Notes: generated by a model from the sequence alone, not told the origin. 64,000 nucleotides of DNA from Candidatus Melainabacteria bacterium (GCA_003963305.1 RXJR01000024.1:124001-188000), one strand, 5' to 3'; positions 1-9,700 are shown, counted from the stretch's first letter. Numbers and translations: made by a program.

Positions 1-771
1 CGAAGACGATACCACATTGGTAGGCTTACGACTGGCCACCAAGCCCATTGGAGAGTCAGTTGCCGACCTGATTTTGTAGAGAAAGTTGCCTTCGATAGGA
101 ACCATGCGAGGATAAACGACAATGGTTGGGCGACTGTCTTCTTCAGTCTCACTTTTCAGTTCAAAAGTACGAGACCACCAGGCCAACCCCAGTGGGAAAC
201 AAGAATAAATCTCCACACCATAGAGATGATAGACGCCTCTGCGGAGCGGTGATGTGGCAGCATAGACCCACGACTCATGCCCCACGTGCTCGACGAGCAT
301 GGGCTTCAAGACGCTGCTTTTGCCGTTGTTAGCAACGAGATTAGCCCGCACGAGCAGCCATTTGATCGGAAAGAACAGAGAAAATAATTTGCTGTGCTTG
401 CGTCGCTCCAGAGTAATTTTTAAGAGCACACTGTCGCCGTCCATAGAATTGTTCGGAAGCGAGCACTGGGTAGTTACGTCCAGAACCTGGAAAAGCGGCA
501 TGATCACGCCAAGCACTATGGCCGAAATCACACCGGCGGCAATAAGGTAAAACCACTGATTGGTCGTCTCACCGGCAAAAACATAAAGCAAAGGCACGAG
601 AAGAGCAGCAATGAAGACGCGTTGTTCTAAATAGAGTGCAATCTTTGTATTTGGACTATCTCGAAAACCGATGCGAAGGGCCTTCAGCCCCCACTCTTCG
701 CCCTCAGGTGTGGCAACAAATTTAGACCGGAACTGGTACTTGCTCCAGAACCCTTTCAATAAGGTCTGCAT
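1..771 (-). CDS. DUF58-family membrane protein (partial, runs off the window)
   Basis: The reverse strand from an ATG at 771 stays open for 257 codons to base 1, so the C-terminal part is missing. The product begins with a charged stretch and has two hydrophobic helices (about residues 52-67 and 73-94). A beta-rich domain follows, containing the family signature RRGVYHL followed by CFPLGLAWW. DUF58 proteins are nearly always encoded beside a MoxR ATPase and are thought to take part in assembling or modulating extracytoplasmic complexes. Here the gene follows moxR on the same strand and its start overlaps the moxR 3' end by 50 bp, which indicates translational coupling; a later start would reduce the overlap, but no good ATG is visible nearby. 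Function is inferred from family and context. Confidence 0.8.
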   Translation of the reverse strand, partial: MQTLLKGFWSKYQFRSKFVATPEGEEWGLKALRIGFRDSPNTKIALYLEQRVFIAALLVPLLYVFAGETTNQWFYLIAAGVISAIVLGVIMPLFQVLDVTTQCSLPNNSMDGDSVLLKITLERRKHSKLFSLFFPIKWLLVRANLVANNGKSSVLKPMLVEHVGHESWVYAATSPLRRGVYHLYGVEIYSCFPLGLAWWSRTFELKSETEEDSRPTIVVYPRMVPIEGNFLYKIRSATDSPMGLVASRKPTNVVSSS

Positions 772-1756
772 GACTAACCCTATTATCTCTCACTTTAGGA
801 ATGACTCTGTGTCCCAAAACAAATGGACTGAGAGCCTTTACGTCCTCCGGGCGAACGAAATTTCTTCCGTCCAGAAATGCTACCGCTTGCGCGGCACGCA
901 TCAGCAACTGGCTGCCGCGGGGGCTCACGCCCAGAACAATTTGAGGATGCTTTCTCGTTGAACTGACGATGTTGACGATATATCTCTTGATAGATGGCTC
1001 AACAAAGATATTCTTCACGGCACTACGGCATTCGACCACTTCAGACTCAGACAATACTGGTTCGACCTGAAAAGCGCGCTCATCGAGCGTCTTGTCGAGA
1101 ATCTCCACTTCTTGTTCGAACTTGGGATAGCCCAGCGAAAGCGAGAGCATGAACCGGTCTAACTGAGCTTCAGGCAACGGGAAAGTGCCGTGATATTCAA
1201 TTGGGTTTTCTGTCGCGATGACAAAAAATAGTTCCGGCAATTTTCGAGTCGCACCGTCTGTGGTGACCTGATTTTCTTCCATCGCCTCCAGCAAACTTGA
1301 CTGAGTACGAGGCGTGGCGCGGTTGATTTCGTCTGCCAGCAATATGTTGGTAAAAATCGGACCGGGAATAAATTTGAAGGTACCTTCCTTCTGCTCGAAG
1401 ATACTGACGCCGCATACATCGGAAGGCAACAAGTCAGGTGTACACTGCACCCGCTTGAATGTGGCGGTAACAGACATGGCGAGCGTCTTAGCCATGAGCG
1501 TCTTACCGACACCCGGCACGTCTTCGATCAAAACATGACCACCAGACAAAAACGCGATTACAGCCAGCCGCACCGCTTGCTGCTGACCGACAAGAACACT
1601 GTTGATGTTGTTAAGAAGTGACTGAGCCTTGCCGCTAAGTTCGGCTAATCGTGTCGGAGAGGTCGCCTCTGCTTGCGTCTTTGTCGCAGTCGGTTGCTCC
1701 ATTTGGTCATCATCCAACTCCGCCGTGCTCTCGGCTTTGGTCTCTGCTTGCGTCAC
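722..1756 (-). CDS. MoxR-family AAA+ ATPase
   Basis: The 344-aa product has a Walker A motif (GVGKT, about residue 85), a Walker B motif (LLADEINRA), the MoxR-typical SLLEAMEE segment and a sensor-like IATENP, followed by the lid domain. It should be a cytoplasmic ATP-driven chaperone-like ATPase acting on a neighbouring membrane or VWA protein. The first 40 or so residues are an acidic, Thr/Ala/Glu-rich extension not needed for the fold. It overlaps the DUF58 gene, forming the classic MoxR-DUF58 operon. It is divergent from glyQ, with 280 bp between the two starts that must hold both promoters; I could not pick out convincing -35/-10 pairs there. Confidence 0.92.
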   Translation of the reverse strand: MTQAETKAESTAELDDDQMEQPTATKTQAEATSPTRLAELSGKAQSLLNNINSVLVGQQQAVRLAVIAFLSGGHVLIEDVPGVGKTLMAKTLAMSVTATFKRVQCTPDLLPSDVCGVSIFEQKEGTFKFIPGPIFTNILLADEINRATPRTQSSLLEAMEENQVTTDGATRKLPELFFVIATENPIEYHGTFPLPEAQLDRFMLSLSLGYPKFEQEVEILDKTLDERAFQVEPVLSESEVVECRSAVKNIFVEPSIKRYIVNIVSSTRKHPQIVLGVSPRGSQLLMRAAQAVAFLDGRNFVRPEDVKALSPFVLGHRVIPKVRDNRVSHADLIERVLEQVPVPV

Positions 1757-2036
1757 TTTTACTCCTTGTGCAAACCGATTATCAGACTGACGCCCCGAGG
1801 TGCGTCAGAAAGGGCGACACGTGCGTTATGCCCGGCAATTTCACTTTCTAGACATACGCCAATGTGAATAGTAACCGGTCGAACCCGCTTGCAGGTGAGC
1901 AAACGGCTGCCATTAGCTGAATTTTTCAAATGCCGCGATTGTATCGGGCAACCTTGATGACCGCTCGGAAGATAGGATAAACTAGCTTCCCTGTTGGATT
2001 TCCTTGAGAAATCGCCTTATATTTCGAGGTCATGTC

Positions 2037-3017
2037 ATGCAAGAAGCAGTGCGCTTGCGAGCCGAAGAAGCCGTTGGTCAGAAATTTCTATCGTTTCAAA
2101 AGGTAATTCAGACCCTGAATGACTTCTGGGGCGACCGCGGCTGCGCAGTGATGCAGACATTCGACCTGGAGAAAGGGGCCTCGACCATGAGCCCCGGCAC
2201 TTTTCTGCGTGTGCTCGGTCCCGAACCCTGGAACATGGCCTGCGCCGACGCCTGTCGGCGCCCCACCGATGGTCGATACGGCGAGAATCCGAACCGATTG
2301 CAGCATTACTTTCAATATCAGGTGATCCTCAAACCCTCTCCAGATGACGTACAAGACGTCTACCTGGACAGCTTGAGAGCCCTCGGAATCAATCCGCTCA
2401 AACATGACATCCGTTTCGTCGAAGATAACTGGGCTTCCCCTACACTGGGTGCCTGGGGTGTCGGCTGGGAAGTCTGGCTGGATGGGCTGGAAGTGACACA
2501 ATTCACTTACTTCCAACAAGCCGGAGGTTTAGAGGTCAAACCAGTTGCCGCAGAAATAACATATGGATTGGAACGCCTTTCAATGTATTTGCAGAACGTC
2601 GACAACGTTTACGACCTGAAGTGGAACGACCACATCAAATATGGTGAGCTCTATCACAAAAACGAAGTCGAACAATCGACCTACAACTTTGAAGAAAGCA
2701 ACCCTGATTTGCTCAAGCAGCTCTTCAGTCTGCACCAGGAAGAAGCCCAACGCCTGATCGGCAAGAAGCTGATTATGCCTGGCTACGAGCAGATTCTGAA
2801 GTGCTCTCACTACTTCAACTTGTTGGATGCGCGTGGCGTCTTGGGTAGAGACGAACGCATGGCAAACATCATAAAAATCAGCAAATTGTCAGAGAAGATA
2901 GCCCGTGGATATCTGGAACAGCGTATCGAAATGGGCTTTCCGCTCCTGGACGAATCAGTTAGAGCAGAGACAGTCAAAACTTATCGCGAGAAATATTTGT
3001 CCGCGGAAGAAAAGTAA
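2037..3017 (+). CDS. glyQ: Glycyl-tRNA synthetase alpha subunit
   Basis: This class II aminoacyl-tRNA synthetase alpha subunit is expected to work with a separate beta subunit (glyS) to charge tRNA-Gly; glyS is not in the window. Family blocks are clear: [69 protein letters not shown] and [13 protein letters not shown]. The start is set by ATG 2037, preceded six bases upstream by GAGGT; an in-frame TTG at 2004 has no such site. The product of 326 aa is slightly longer than usual because of a charged N-terminal extension of about 25 residues. Stand-alone location without glyS is common outside enterobacteria. Confidence 0.96.
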   Translation: MQEAVRLRAEEAVGQKFLSFQKVIQTLNDFWGDRGCAVMQTFDLEKGASTMSPGTFLRVLGPEPWNMACADACRRPTDGRYGENPNRLQHYFQYQVILKPSPDDVQDVYLDSLRALGINPLKHDIRFVEDNWASPTLGAWGVGWEVWLDGLEVTQFTYFQQAGGLEVKPVAAEITYGLERLSMYLQNVDNVYDLKWNDHIKYGELYHKNEVEQSTYNFEESNPDLLKQLFSLHQEEAQRLIGKKLIMPGYEQILKCSHYFNLLDARGVLGRDERMANIIKISKLSEKIARGYLEQRIEMGFPLLDESVRAETVKTYREKYLSAEEK

Positions 3018-3183
3018 GGACGAGCGCTTCAGGGTTCAACCAGCGCACGCCCGCCACTTCACGCCCACTTCACGCCTGGAATCCATCAATGGAGATCGGC
3101 TCCAGGCGCGGCTTTCAGTTGCTCATCTGCAGGCGCGAGTCTGATACAGAGCCAAAAAAGGGGTACATTCTACCACCTGAAAA

Positions 3184-3204
3184 CCAAGCGTATATGCCGC
3201 TTGG
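3184..3204. other. Small perfect hairpin upstream of the glycosidase gene
   Basis: CCAAGCG and CGCTTGG form a 7-bp stem around a 7-base loop, about 90 bp before the start codon of the next gene. No T-tract follows, so it is more likely an operator or an mRNA leader structure than a terminator. The preceding stretch 3055-3076 is a double copy of an 11-bp CACTTCACGCC unit. Confidence 0.35.
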
Positions 3205-3297
3205 ACACCTTGTTTCAATTTGTCAATACTGTTTATTGACGATCACTTTGGGTATAAAGAAGATGAGGGAAGGTTGCCATTTAGTAAGGAACTCTTG

Positions 3298-4842
3298 ATG
3301 GAAAAAACTGTTCGCAATGAGTTGATTCGGCCGCTGCGAAAGTTTGCCGGATTATTGACATTATCTGCAGTGCTTGCCGGGTCATTCAGCCTCAGAGCTG
3401 AATCATTGGGAATGATTACTCCGCACGTCTTTAGAGGCGTAAGCCCTCACCTGGTTCCACACCGCGTGCCAAACAGAGTTCCTTCAAGGCGTTATGCGCC
3501 GGCTCCGGCTCGCTCATATCAAACTTCAAAATCCTCGGCGAAATCTTCAGCCAAAGCTCGTGCCCTTGCCTCTAAAAAGAAAGTGGTGGCAAAAGCAGTC
3601 AATCATCCCATTCAGCCGCAGAAATTTACTGACAGCATGAGCTCGGAAACGCTCGCACCAGGCGTAATTCACCGCTTTGTGCGCGGACCGCTTTCCATTC
3701 ATTTGCTCGACATCGACATGAACTCGGCTCCAGTGAAAGTGCAACCGACCCTGGCCGGTGACTCATTCAATCAACTGAAAGACGTCGCTGCTCACGCGCG
3801 AGAAAACAACGCCATCGCCGCTATCAACGCCAATTACTTCAAGACCAACGGCACTCCTCTGGGCACTCTCATTATCAATGGAGAGTGGATTGCAGGACCG
3901 CTATACGACCGTGTTTCGATGGGTATCACCGACAACGGCCGTGTAAAAATCGATCGTGTCAGCTTGAGGGGCACACTCACCACCGACAATCCGGAAGTAC
4001 CGTCGCTCTTTTGCAACACTATCAATCAGCCGAGACGACACGGTTCTCGCCTGGTTGTCTACACGCGCCGGTGGGGCAGTTTCGTGCGCCTGCCTTATGA
4101 AGGGTGTGTTGTAGCAGTGAACGCCCAGGGCGAAGTGCAAGATATCAGCTTGAAAGAGATGGCCATTCCATATGGTGGCTATGTTCTTACTGATTCCAAA
4201 ATCGGCGAAATCTCAAAACTGAAAGTGGGAGACAAAGTCGATCTATCCTGGCACACAGGTCCAAACGACTGGCATGACGTGGTTCAAGCCGTGAGCGGCG
4301 GACCGATGCTGATCAAAGACGGCAACCTCTTTCTCGACCTGAAGGCAGAAAATTTCCGCAAAGGTTGGACAGGCGCGCAAATTCACGCTCGCACCGCCGC
4401 TGGAGTCACAGCCAACAACCACCTGCTGCTTGCCACCATTGAAGGACCGCACACACTCTGGGATGTAGCAAAATTCCTCCATAAGCTCGGCGCAGTCGAT
4501 GCAATGAACCTGGACGGTGGCGGCTCAACGACTATGGTCGTACACGGCAATACCGTCACACGCAACGCCAACTCGCATCAGCGGCACGTAGCCAGCTCGA
4601 TTGCAGTTGTCGACATGCGTACAGCCATGCAAAACAATCTCAATCGCGTGCCGCCTGAAACAGCCGAGCCGACCGAAACTCCTCCGGCAAAGGAAGAGAC
4701 GAGCGAATTTACAGTGCAAAAACCGAGTCAGACTGAAGAACCAGCTGCAGTGATGCCCGAAGCACCAGAGGACCTGATGCAGTCACCAGCTCAACAACCG
4801 ATCAAGCCGCCCAAAAAGCATTTGTTTGGTTTATTTCATTAA
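3298..4842 (+). CDS. Secreted phosphodiester glycosidase (NAGPA/DUF2233-like)
   Basis: The 514-aa product starts at ATG 3298, which has AAGGA seven bases upstream; the frame is open further upstream to 3220 but without a ribosome site. A signal peptide (positive n-region, LLTLSAVLAGSFSLRA) is followed by a Pro/Ser/Lys-rich linker. The catalytic domain spans roughly residues 120-440 and carries NAGPA hallmarks: AAINANYF, GTLIINGEW, VSGGPMLIKDG, RTAAGV, and DAMNLDGGGSTTMVV near the end. Such enzymes cleave GlcNAc-1-phosphodiester or related exopolysaccharide/teichoic-type linkages outside the cytoplasm. The last 80 residues are Pro/Glu-rich and disordered-looking, ending in basic residues. The substrate cannot be told from sequence. 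Confidence 0.88.
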   Translation: MEKTVRNELIRPLRKFAGLLTLSAVLAGSFSLRAESLGMITPHVFRGVSPHLVPHRVPNRVPSRRYAPAPARSYQTSKSSAKSSAKARALASKKKVVAKAVNHPIQPQKFTDSMSSETLAPGVIHRFVRGPLSIHLLDIDMNSAPVKVQPTLAGDSFNQLKDVAAHARENNAIAAINANYFKTNGTPLGTLIINGEWIAGPLYDRVSMGITDNGRVKIDRVSLRGTLTTDNPEVPSLFCNTINQPRRHGSRLVVYTRRWGSFVRLPYEGCVVAVNAQGEVQDISLKEMAIPYGGYVLTDSKIGEISKLKVGDKVDLSWHTGPNDWHDVVQAVSGGPMLIKDGNLFLDLKAENFRKGWTGAQIHARTAAGVTANNHLLLATIEGPHTLWDVAKFLHKLGAVDAMNLDGGGSTTMVVHGNTVTRNANSHQRHVASSIAVVDMRTAMQNNLNRVPPETAEPTETPPAKEETSEFTVQKPSQTEEPAAVMPEAPEDLMQSPAQQPIKPPKKHLFGLFH

Positions 4843-4950
4843 TCGCAATTGATGGGGCGATTGTGACCGGCAGCTAAGAGGAATAGCCTGCATTTCAGAG
4901 GCATTCTGTAATAGAATTGCGTGGTCTTTCCAACTCGATGTATATACAAA

Positions 4951-5910
4951 ATGCCAGACAAATTCGCTGTCGGAGTCGATTTTGGCGGAACCAAAATTTC
5001 AGCAGGCGTGGTCAGCTTAGAGACCGGACGCCTGGTGAGCGCCGCCAAGAAAAAAACTCGTCAAGTCCAGGAAGAAACCGACGTGGTCAAGAGAATCATC
5101 TCAGTGATCGATGATTGCTTGAATGACGCCAACGTCGATATGAAGAAAGTGGTTGGCATCGGCGTTGGTGCCGCCGGCATGGTCAACAGACAGAAAGGTA
5201 TTCTTTTGGCAGCCGTCAATATAGGTGCCAATGATTTACCGCTGACTGAGCCGCTCTCCAAGTACTACGGCGTTCCGAGCAAGTTAGGAAACGATGTTGA
5301 AGTGGCTACTCTCGGAGAACTGACTTTCGGGGCCGGACAAGGCTGCGACGATTTCGTCTGCATTTTTGTTGGCACTGGTATCGGATCTGGTATCGTTCGA
5401 AATGGCAAGATCATTCGCGGTGCTACCGGCACTGCCGGCGAAATAGGGCACATGATCTTGTTTCCAGACGGCAAACAATGCGGTTGCGGCGCCTTCGGCT
5501 GCCTGGAGGCTTACGCATCACGTACGGCTGTCGCCAAGAACATTCTTGTCGATTTACAACGTGGACTTGATTCGTCCATCCGAGACAAAGTCGATATGCA
5601 AAAAGGAATTTTGCGTTCAAAAGCAATTTCTCAGGCAATTCAAGCAGGTGACGAACTTGTCACCCGTGCGGTCGTAGACTGCGCCCAGTTCATGGGAGTA
5701 GGGCTGGCTAGCGTCGTCAATTTCTACAATCCACAGCGAATCATTCTTGGTGGCGGGCTGGTAGAGGCTGTCGACTTGTATTTAGAAGTTGCAGAGAAAG
5801 AAGCAAAACGACGCTGTTTGAAAATTCCTTCCAAAAAACTTGAAGTAGTGAAGGCCGATCTCGGCGACTATGCAGGCATCATCGGCGCTGCACTGCTTTG
5901 CGCAAACTGA
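4951..5910 (+). CDS. ROK-family sugar kinase (glucokinase-like)
   Basis: The 319-aa product has the N-terminal ATP phosphate loop DFGGTKISAGVV, the sugar-binding GNDVEVATLGE segment with its catalytic-type Asp, GTGIGSGIV, and the ROK zinc motif built from GHM, CGCG and GCLEAYAS. These support an ATP-dependent hexose kinase in the cytoplasm, most like bacterial glucokinases; ROK repressors are excluded because there is no N-terminal helix-turn-helix. ATG 4951 aligns with the family N-terminus (MPDKFAVGVDFGG), although no clear Shine-Dalgarno precedes it; a GTG at 4921 is in frame but would add an atypical extension. The glycosyltransferase gene follows after 51 bp and may be co-transcribed. 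Confidence 0.9.
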   Translation: MPDKFAVGVDFGGTKISAGVVSLETGRLVSAAKKKTRQVQEETDVVKRIISVIDDCLNDANVDMKKVVGIGVGAAGMVNRQKGILLAAVNIGANDLPLTEPLSKYYGVPSKLGNDVEVATLGELTFGAGQGCDDFVCIFVGTGIGSGIVRNGKIIRGATGTAGEIGHMILFPDGKQCGCGAFGCLEAYASRTAVAKNILVDLQRGLDSSIRDKVDMQKGILRSKAISQAIQAGDELVTRAVVDCAQFMGVGLASVVNFYNPQRIILGGGLVEAVDLYLEVAEKEAKRRCLKIPSKKLEVVKADLGDYAGIIGAALLCAN

Positions 5911-5961
5911 TACGCTTCGACATGAGGATGCGCGGAGTCATGCACGAGGTTTGTTTGGTCA

Positions 5962-7629
5962 GTGCAAAACCAGGCAGTTGAAACTCCTTCTCAGCCCAAT
6001 GCTGCGCGCAACTGGTCTCGCAACGACTATGTGGCGCTAATGGCCATCTGCGCGGCAGCAGCCATGGTTGTTCTGCCGGGACTCGGCACTTTTGGCATTA
6101 TCGATCCCAGTGATGGACTCTACGCAGAAGGCGCGCGCGAAATGATGGAGTTGAAAAACTACATCACACCTCATTTCAACTATCTGCCCTTCTACGAAAA
6201 ACCAATCTTGCTCTACTGGATGATGATCGCGTCCTATTCGATTTTTGGGGTTCAGGAGTGGGCGGCGCGGCTGCCCTCGGCGCTTTGCGCCATCAGCACG
6301 TGCGGGGTCGTATTCGCGCTCTCGCGATTTTTCATTGCCCGCAATGCGGCTGTTTATTCCGCGCTGATCCTGATCTCTTGCCCGCTCTTTGCGGCAGTTG
6401 GTATGCTTGCGCTCACCGACATGCCTCTTTGCTTTTTCCTCACCACGACAATGCTCATATTCCTGCGAAGATTGAGCGGCGACAATTCGAAATTGATCTG
6501 GGCCGGTTATGTCAGCCTGGGATGCGCAGTTCTTACCAAGGGACCTCTGCCGATAGCGCTGACAGTCATGGTCTTCGCAGTCTATCTCTTGCTTATTAGC
6601 GGTGACAATTTAAAGAAACCAGCCTGGTATTGGCAAAAATTTCAACAATTAGAACCCGCCATAGGCATTCCGATCGTGCTGATTATTGCGCTGCCCTGGT
6701 TCGTCATAGAGAGCGTAGTCACCAACGGTGAATTTTTTCAGGAGTTCTTCATCAGACAGAACCTCGGGCGATTAGGAGGAATGGTCAATCATGTAATGCC
6801 ATTCTGGTTTTACTTTCCAGTCTTGCTGGTCGGAACCATTCCATGGGTGGCATTTCAATTCCTCGTGCCCGAGATGCTAAGAAAGCTCCTGGAGAGGAGA
6901 TCAATTGCTTTTCCGGCAAACGCACTGGCGCTCTTCTGTCTTTGCTGGAGCGTCGTAGTCTTTGTTTTTCTGACCATAGTCAAAACCAAGCTTGCCACCT
7001 ACATACTACCGGTGGTACCACCAATTGCTCTGACCGTGGGTATACTTTTCGACCGCTGGGAATTGGTAAAACCGCGCACACGCTTGTTTTCCGCTGGTGC
7101 TTTGATGGCATCGCTGCTTTTCATCGGCGCCGGAATACTGCCTATGATTTCCGATCATCTGCCGCAAAAACTTACAGATGGACGAATTACACTTCTGGAA
7201 ATCGGCGCGGTGCTACTGGCGATCGGATGGATTGAATTCAGCTATAGAATCTGGCGCGACCAGATCAATCAAGCCTTCAAAACGGTACTCTCATTTTCAG
7301 TTGCAGCTATGGCAATAATCATTCCGACCGCCATCTCGGTCGTCGACAAAGAAGACGATCAGCCCCTTCGTCAACTCATATTTCAAGCACGAGATGCCCA
7401 TGCCCGCCTTTCCGTCTTCGCGAGAACCTGTACAGCGGCGCCTTTCTATCTAAGGGAAAGTGTACCGATGATAACGAACGAACAAGAATATCAAGCCTTT
7501 GTACACGATAGCGACCGACCACACTGGATACTCGCAAGCAAAGATGTGGTGCCGCAGTTACTTGTTCACCCGGGCGAAATCAAACTGGTCGGAAAGAAAG
7601 GCAAGTGGTCGATGTTCTCGTTGCAGTGA
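5962..7629 (+). CDS. ArnT/PMT-type (GT39/GT83) integral membrane glycosyltransferase
   Basis: The 555-aa polytopic membrane protein has about 11-12 hydrophobic helices. The first periplasmic loop holds the acidic motif DPSDGLYAEGAREMM followed by PFYEKPILLYW, the signature of polyprenyl-phosphate sugar transferases such as ArnT and dolichyl-P-mannose-protein mannosyltransferases. It should move a sugar from a lipid-phosphate carrier to lipid A, a glycan or a protein on the outer face of the inner membrane. The C-terminal 80 residues form a soluble domain. The start is a GTG with GAGGT 11 bases upstream. It lies just after the ROK kinase, perhaps in one transcript. Confidence 0.87.
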   Translation: MQNQAVETPSQPNAARNWSRNDYVALMAICAAAAMVVLPGLGTFGIIDPSDGLYAEGAREMMELKNYITPHFNYLPFYEKPILLYWMMIASYSIFGVQEWAARLPSALCAISTCGVVFALSRFFIARNAAVYSALILISCPLFAAVGMLALTDMPLCFFLTTTMLIFLRRLSGDNSKLIWAGYVSLGCAVLTKGPLPIALTVMVFAVYLLLISGDNLKKPAWYWQKFQQLEPAIGIPIVLIIALPWFVIESVVTNGEFFQEFFIRQNLGRLGGMVNHVMPFWFYFPVLLVGTIPWVAFQFLVPEMLRKLLERRSIAFPANALALFCLCWSVVVFVFLTIVKTKLATYILPVVPPIALTVGILFDRWELVKPRTRLFSAGALMASLLFIGAGILPMISDHLPQKLTDGRITLLEIGAVLLAIGWIEFSYRIWRDQINQAFKTVLSFSVAAMAIIIPTAISVVDKEDDQPLRQLIFQARDAHARLSVFARTCTAAPFYLRESVPMITNEQEYQAFVHDSDRPHWILASKDVVPQLLVHPGEIKLVGKKGKWSMFSLQ

Positions 7630-7821
7630 TACTGAATACGGTTGCACTCGAATAATCAAACCTCTTTGAGCGCCATGGCTCACTGTCGCGCTCACTATAG
7701 CGCTCACTGTTGAGCTAGCGCTACTAATTCATTGCCGCCATGAACCCCAAACTAGTTTTGGCGAGAATACTTATTCATAGCGATATAATTTCAAACCATG
7801 TCTACCAAAGGAATTCCCGCC

Positions 7822-8436
7822 ATGCCAAAGTACAGCAAATTGTCTAAAGAGAACGCCGCCGTGTTGCTCATCGACCACCAGGCAGGGCTGCTATCTTTAG
7901 TGCGAGACTTTCAACCTGATGAGTTCAAAAATAATGTCCTGGCGTTAGCTGATATTGCTAAGTTTTTCAATTTGCCAACCATTCTGACAACAAGCTTTGA
8001 TCAGGGACCAAACGGTCCAATCGTGCCAGAACTGAAGGCGATGTTCCCAGATGCCCCCTACATCGCCAGACCCGGGCAGATAAACTGCTGGGACAACGCC
8101 GATTTCGTTGACGCGGTAAAGAAAACCGGTCGCAAGCAATTGATCATGGCGGGCGTTGTCACTGACGTTTGCGTTGCATTTCCGGCGCTGTCAGCGCTTG
8201 AAGAAGGATTCGAAGTTTTCGTCGTCACCGACGCATCAGGTACATTCAACACGACGGTCAGAGATGCAGCATGGAGCCGCATGACGGCTAATGGTGCTCA
8301 ACTGATGAATTGGTTCAGCGTTGCATGTGAATTGCATAGAGACTGGCGCAATGACATCGAAGGACTCGGCAACTTGCTTTCAAATCATCTGCCCGCATAC
8401 GCGAACCTGATGCAAAGCTTCGGCACAAAAAAATAG
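7822..8436 (+). CDS. Isochorismatase-family cysteine hydrolase (YcaC-like)
   Basis: This 204-aa single-domain enzyme has the isochorismatase fold, with catalytic Asp in AVLLIDHQAGLL and the nucleophile Cys in GVVTDVCVAFPAL, plus VVTDASGTF, typical of the YcaC subgroup whose substrates are largely unknown (amides or nicotinamide-like compounds have been suggested for relatives). ATG 7822 is preferred: AAAGGA lies nine bases upstream, and the resulting length fits YcaC. An in-frame ATG at 7798 has no ribosome site. A TATAAT hexamer at 7784-7789 would put the transcript start near 7796, which also favours the downstream codon, but no good -35 goes with it. The gap before it (7630-7821) contains three copies of a CGCTCACT unit. 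Confidence 0.88.
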   Translation: MPKYSKLSKENAAVLLIDHQAGLLSLVRDFQPDEFKNNVLALADIAKFFNLPTILTTSFDQGPNGPIVPELKAMFPDAPYIARPGQINCWDNADFVDAVKKTGRKQLIMAGVVTDVCVAFPALSALEEGFEVFVVTDASGTFNTTVRDAAWSRMTANGAQLMNWFSVACELHRDWRNDIEGLGNLLSNHLPAYANLMQSFGTKK

Positions 8437-8448
8437 AACGTGCCAAAC

Positions 8449-8503
8449 AAATTCGCGACAAATTCGCGACAAATTCGAGACAAATTCGAGACAAGGTCCA
8501 GAC
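8449..8503. repeat. 11-bp tandem repeat, five copies, between convergent genes
   Basis: Four copies of AAATTCGNGAC (two with C, two with A at the variable place) and one degenerate copy fill the gap between the hydrolase stop (8436) and the convergent radical SAM stop (8520). There is no stem or T-tract, so a terminator role is not evident. It is one of several short tandem repeats placed right after stop codons in this window. Confidence 0.8.
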
Positions 8504-8519
8504 AGGATTCGAGAAGGGG

Positions 8520-9473
8520 TCAAGCAGGCTTAAACCGGCTGCCCTGGCTGGTGCCGCGCCGCGCCATTTCTTTGTCGATCAGATCCATCGTGTGACGCTT
8601 ATCAAAGCACCACTCCGGACCAATTACGTCCTTGCGCGAACCTTCAGCGACAAGTCGCATAATCACCTGATTTGGTGGCAACATTTCCAGAGCATCGCAA
8701 ACCATCTGCACATATTTCTCTTCTTCGAGGAACTTCAGCTTGCCGCGCTCTAACTCGCTTTCCAGAGGTGTTCCTTTGTAGACGCATAGCTGGTGAATTT
8801 TCACACCGTCTACGGGCGAATTGGCAATCTTCTGAACTGTCTCGAACATCTCTTCTTCAGTTTCGCCCGGAAGTCCAAAAATCAAATGTGTTGCTACTTT
8901 CAGGTTGCGCTTCTTAGCTCGCTCAAGGGCATCGAAAAACTCTTCTGAAGTATGACCTCGATTGATAAGGTCAAGGGTTCGGTTGTGAATCGACTGCAAA
9001 CCCACTTCCAACCAGACAAAGGTTTTTCTGTCGTATTCCGCCAACAGATCAAGGATGTTGTCAGGCATGCAATCGGGTCGAGTGCCGATACACAATCCAA
9101 CAACGTCCTCGAACTCGAAGCAAACATCGTAAAGACTGCGCAACACTCCTTCTGGTGCGTAAGTGTTTGTGAAGGCCTGGAAGTAACCGAGAAATTTTTT
9201 CGCCTTGTATCGCCCGATAATGCGCTCTATTCCCGTACTCAGCTGTTCCCTGACATTGAGGGTCTGGTCGATCGTTGGCGCGCCCGACCCCTTCTCGTCA
9301 CAGAACGTACAACCGCCAAAAGCACGAACACCGTCGCGATTGGGGCAAGTAAAGCCTGCGTCGATAGGCACTCGATAAACTCGCGTTCCGAAATATTCCT
9401 TCAAGTAATTATTGAAAGTTCGATATCTTGGCGAGTCGGTTTCGATGACTTCAGTGTCGAGTAACGTGTTCAT
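8520..9473 (-). CDS. TIGR01212/YhcC-family radical SAM protein
   Basis: The 317-aa product carries the YhcC-type N-terminus: RVYRVPIDAGFTCPNRDG followed by GGCTFC gives the Cys-rich motif that binds the 4Fe-4S cluster and SAM. FGLPGETEEEM and later VDGVKIHQL, VYKGTPLE and the C-terminal MRLVAEGSR also match this Elp3-like radical SAM group. The exact reaction is unknown for the family. The start at 9473 places the first residues (MNTLLDTEV) just before the conserved RYRTFNNYLKEYFG block. It is convergent with the hydrolase and divergent from the tRNA gene. Confidence 0.92.
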   Translation of the reverse strand: MNTLLDTEVIETDSPRYRTFNNYLKEYFGTRVYRVPIDAGFTCPNRDGVRAFGGCTFCDEKGSGAPTIDQTLNVREQLSTGIERIIGRYKAKKFLGYFQAFTNTYAPEGVLRSLYDVCFEFEDVVGLCIGTRPDCMPDNILDLLAEYDRKTFVWLEVGLQSIHNRTLDLINRGHTSEEFFDALERAKKRNLKVATHLIFGLPGETEEEMFETVQKIANSPVDGVKIHQLCVYKGTPLESELERGKLKFLEEEKYVQMVCDALEMLPPNQVIMRLVAEGSRKDVIGPEWCFDKRHTMDLIDKEMARRGTSQGSRFKPA

Positions 9474-9565
9474 AGGCGCAATGGGACGTCGTTAGCTGGA
9501 AATATGGAATGGAAAACCTCAATACTACTACGAGTTGCCAGTAATAAGTAATGAAGCACTTCGAG

Positions 9566-9595
9566 TTGACACCATTTAGTGCGTTTTGTTATTCT
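9566..9595 (+). promoter_or_regulatory. Likely sigma-70-type promoter of tRNA-Glu
   Basis: A perfect TTGACA (9566-9571) is followed after 18 bp by TATTCT (9590-9595). The predicted transcript start is about 9602, roughly 26 bases before the mature tRNA 5' end, a normal leader length. Confidence 0.6.
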
Positions 9596-9627
9596 GGCTT
9601 ACCGATGCTGTCTGCGTCTTAGACTAT

Positions 9628-9700
9628 GCCCCCATCGTCTAGAGGCCTAGGACACCTCCCTTTCACGGAGGTAACGGGGATTCGAATTCCCCTGGGGGTA
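9628..9700 (+). tRNA. trnE: tRNA-Glu (anticodon TTC)
   Basis: The 73-base cloverleaf has acceptor GCCCCCA pairing with TGGGGGT (one G-U at the end) and a D-loop containing TCTAGAGGCCTAGGACA. The anticodon stem CCTCC/GGAGG encloses loop CTTTCAC with anticodon TTC at 9662-9664. The T-arm is GGGGATTCGAATTCCCC, and the discriminator base is A. The sequence is close to the E. coli tRNA-Glu. The CCA end is not encoded. A 6-bp hairpin AGGCAT-TTG-ATGCCT lies 9 bases downstream (9709-9723) but lacks a T-tract. Confidence 0.97.

Noticed and set aside
7784..7789. TATAAT as a promoter for the isochorismatase-like gene
   Set aside because: No -35 at proper spacing (a TTGGCG lies 20 bp away); noted only as weak support for the start choice.
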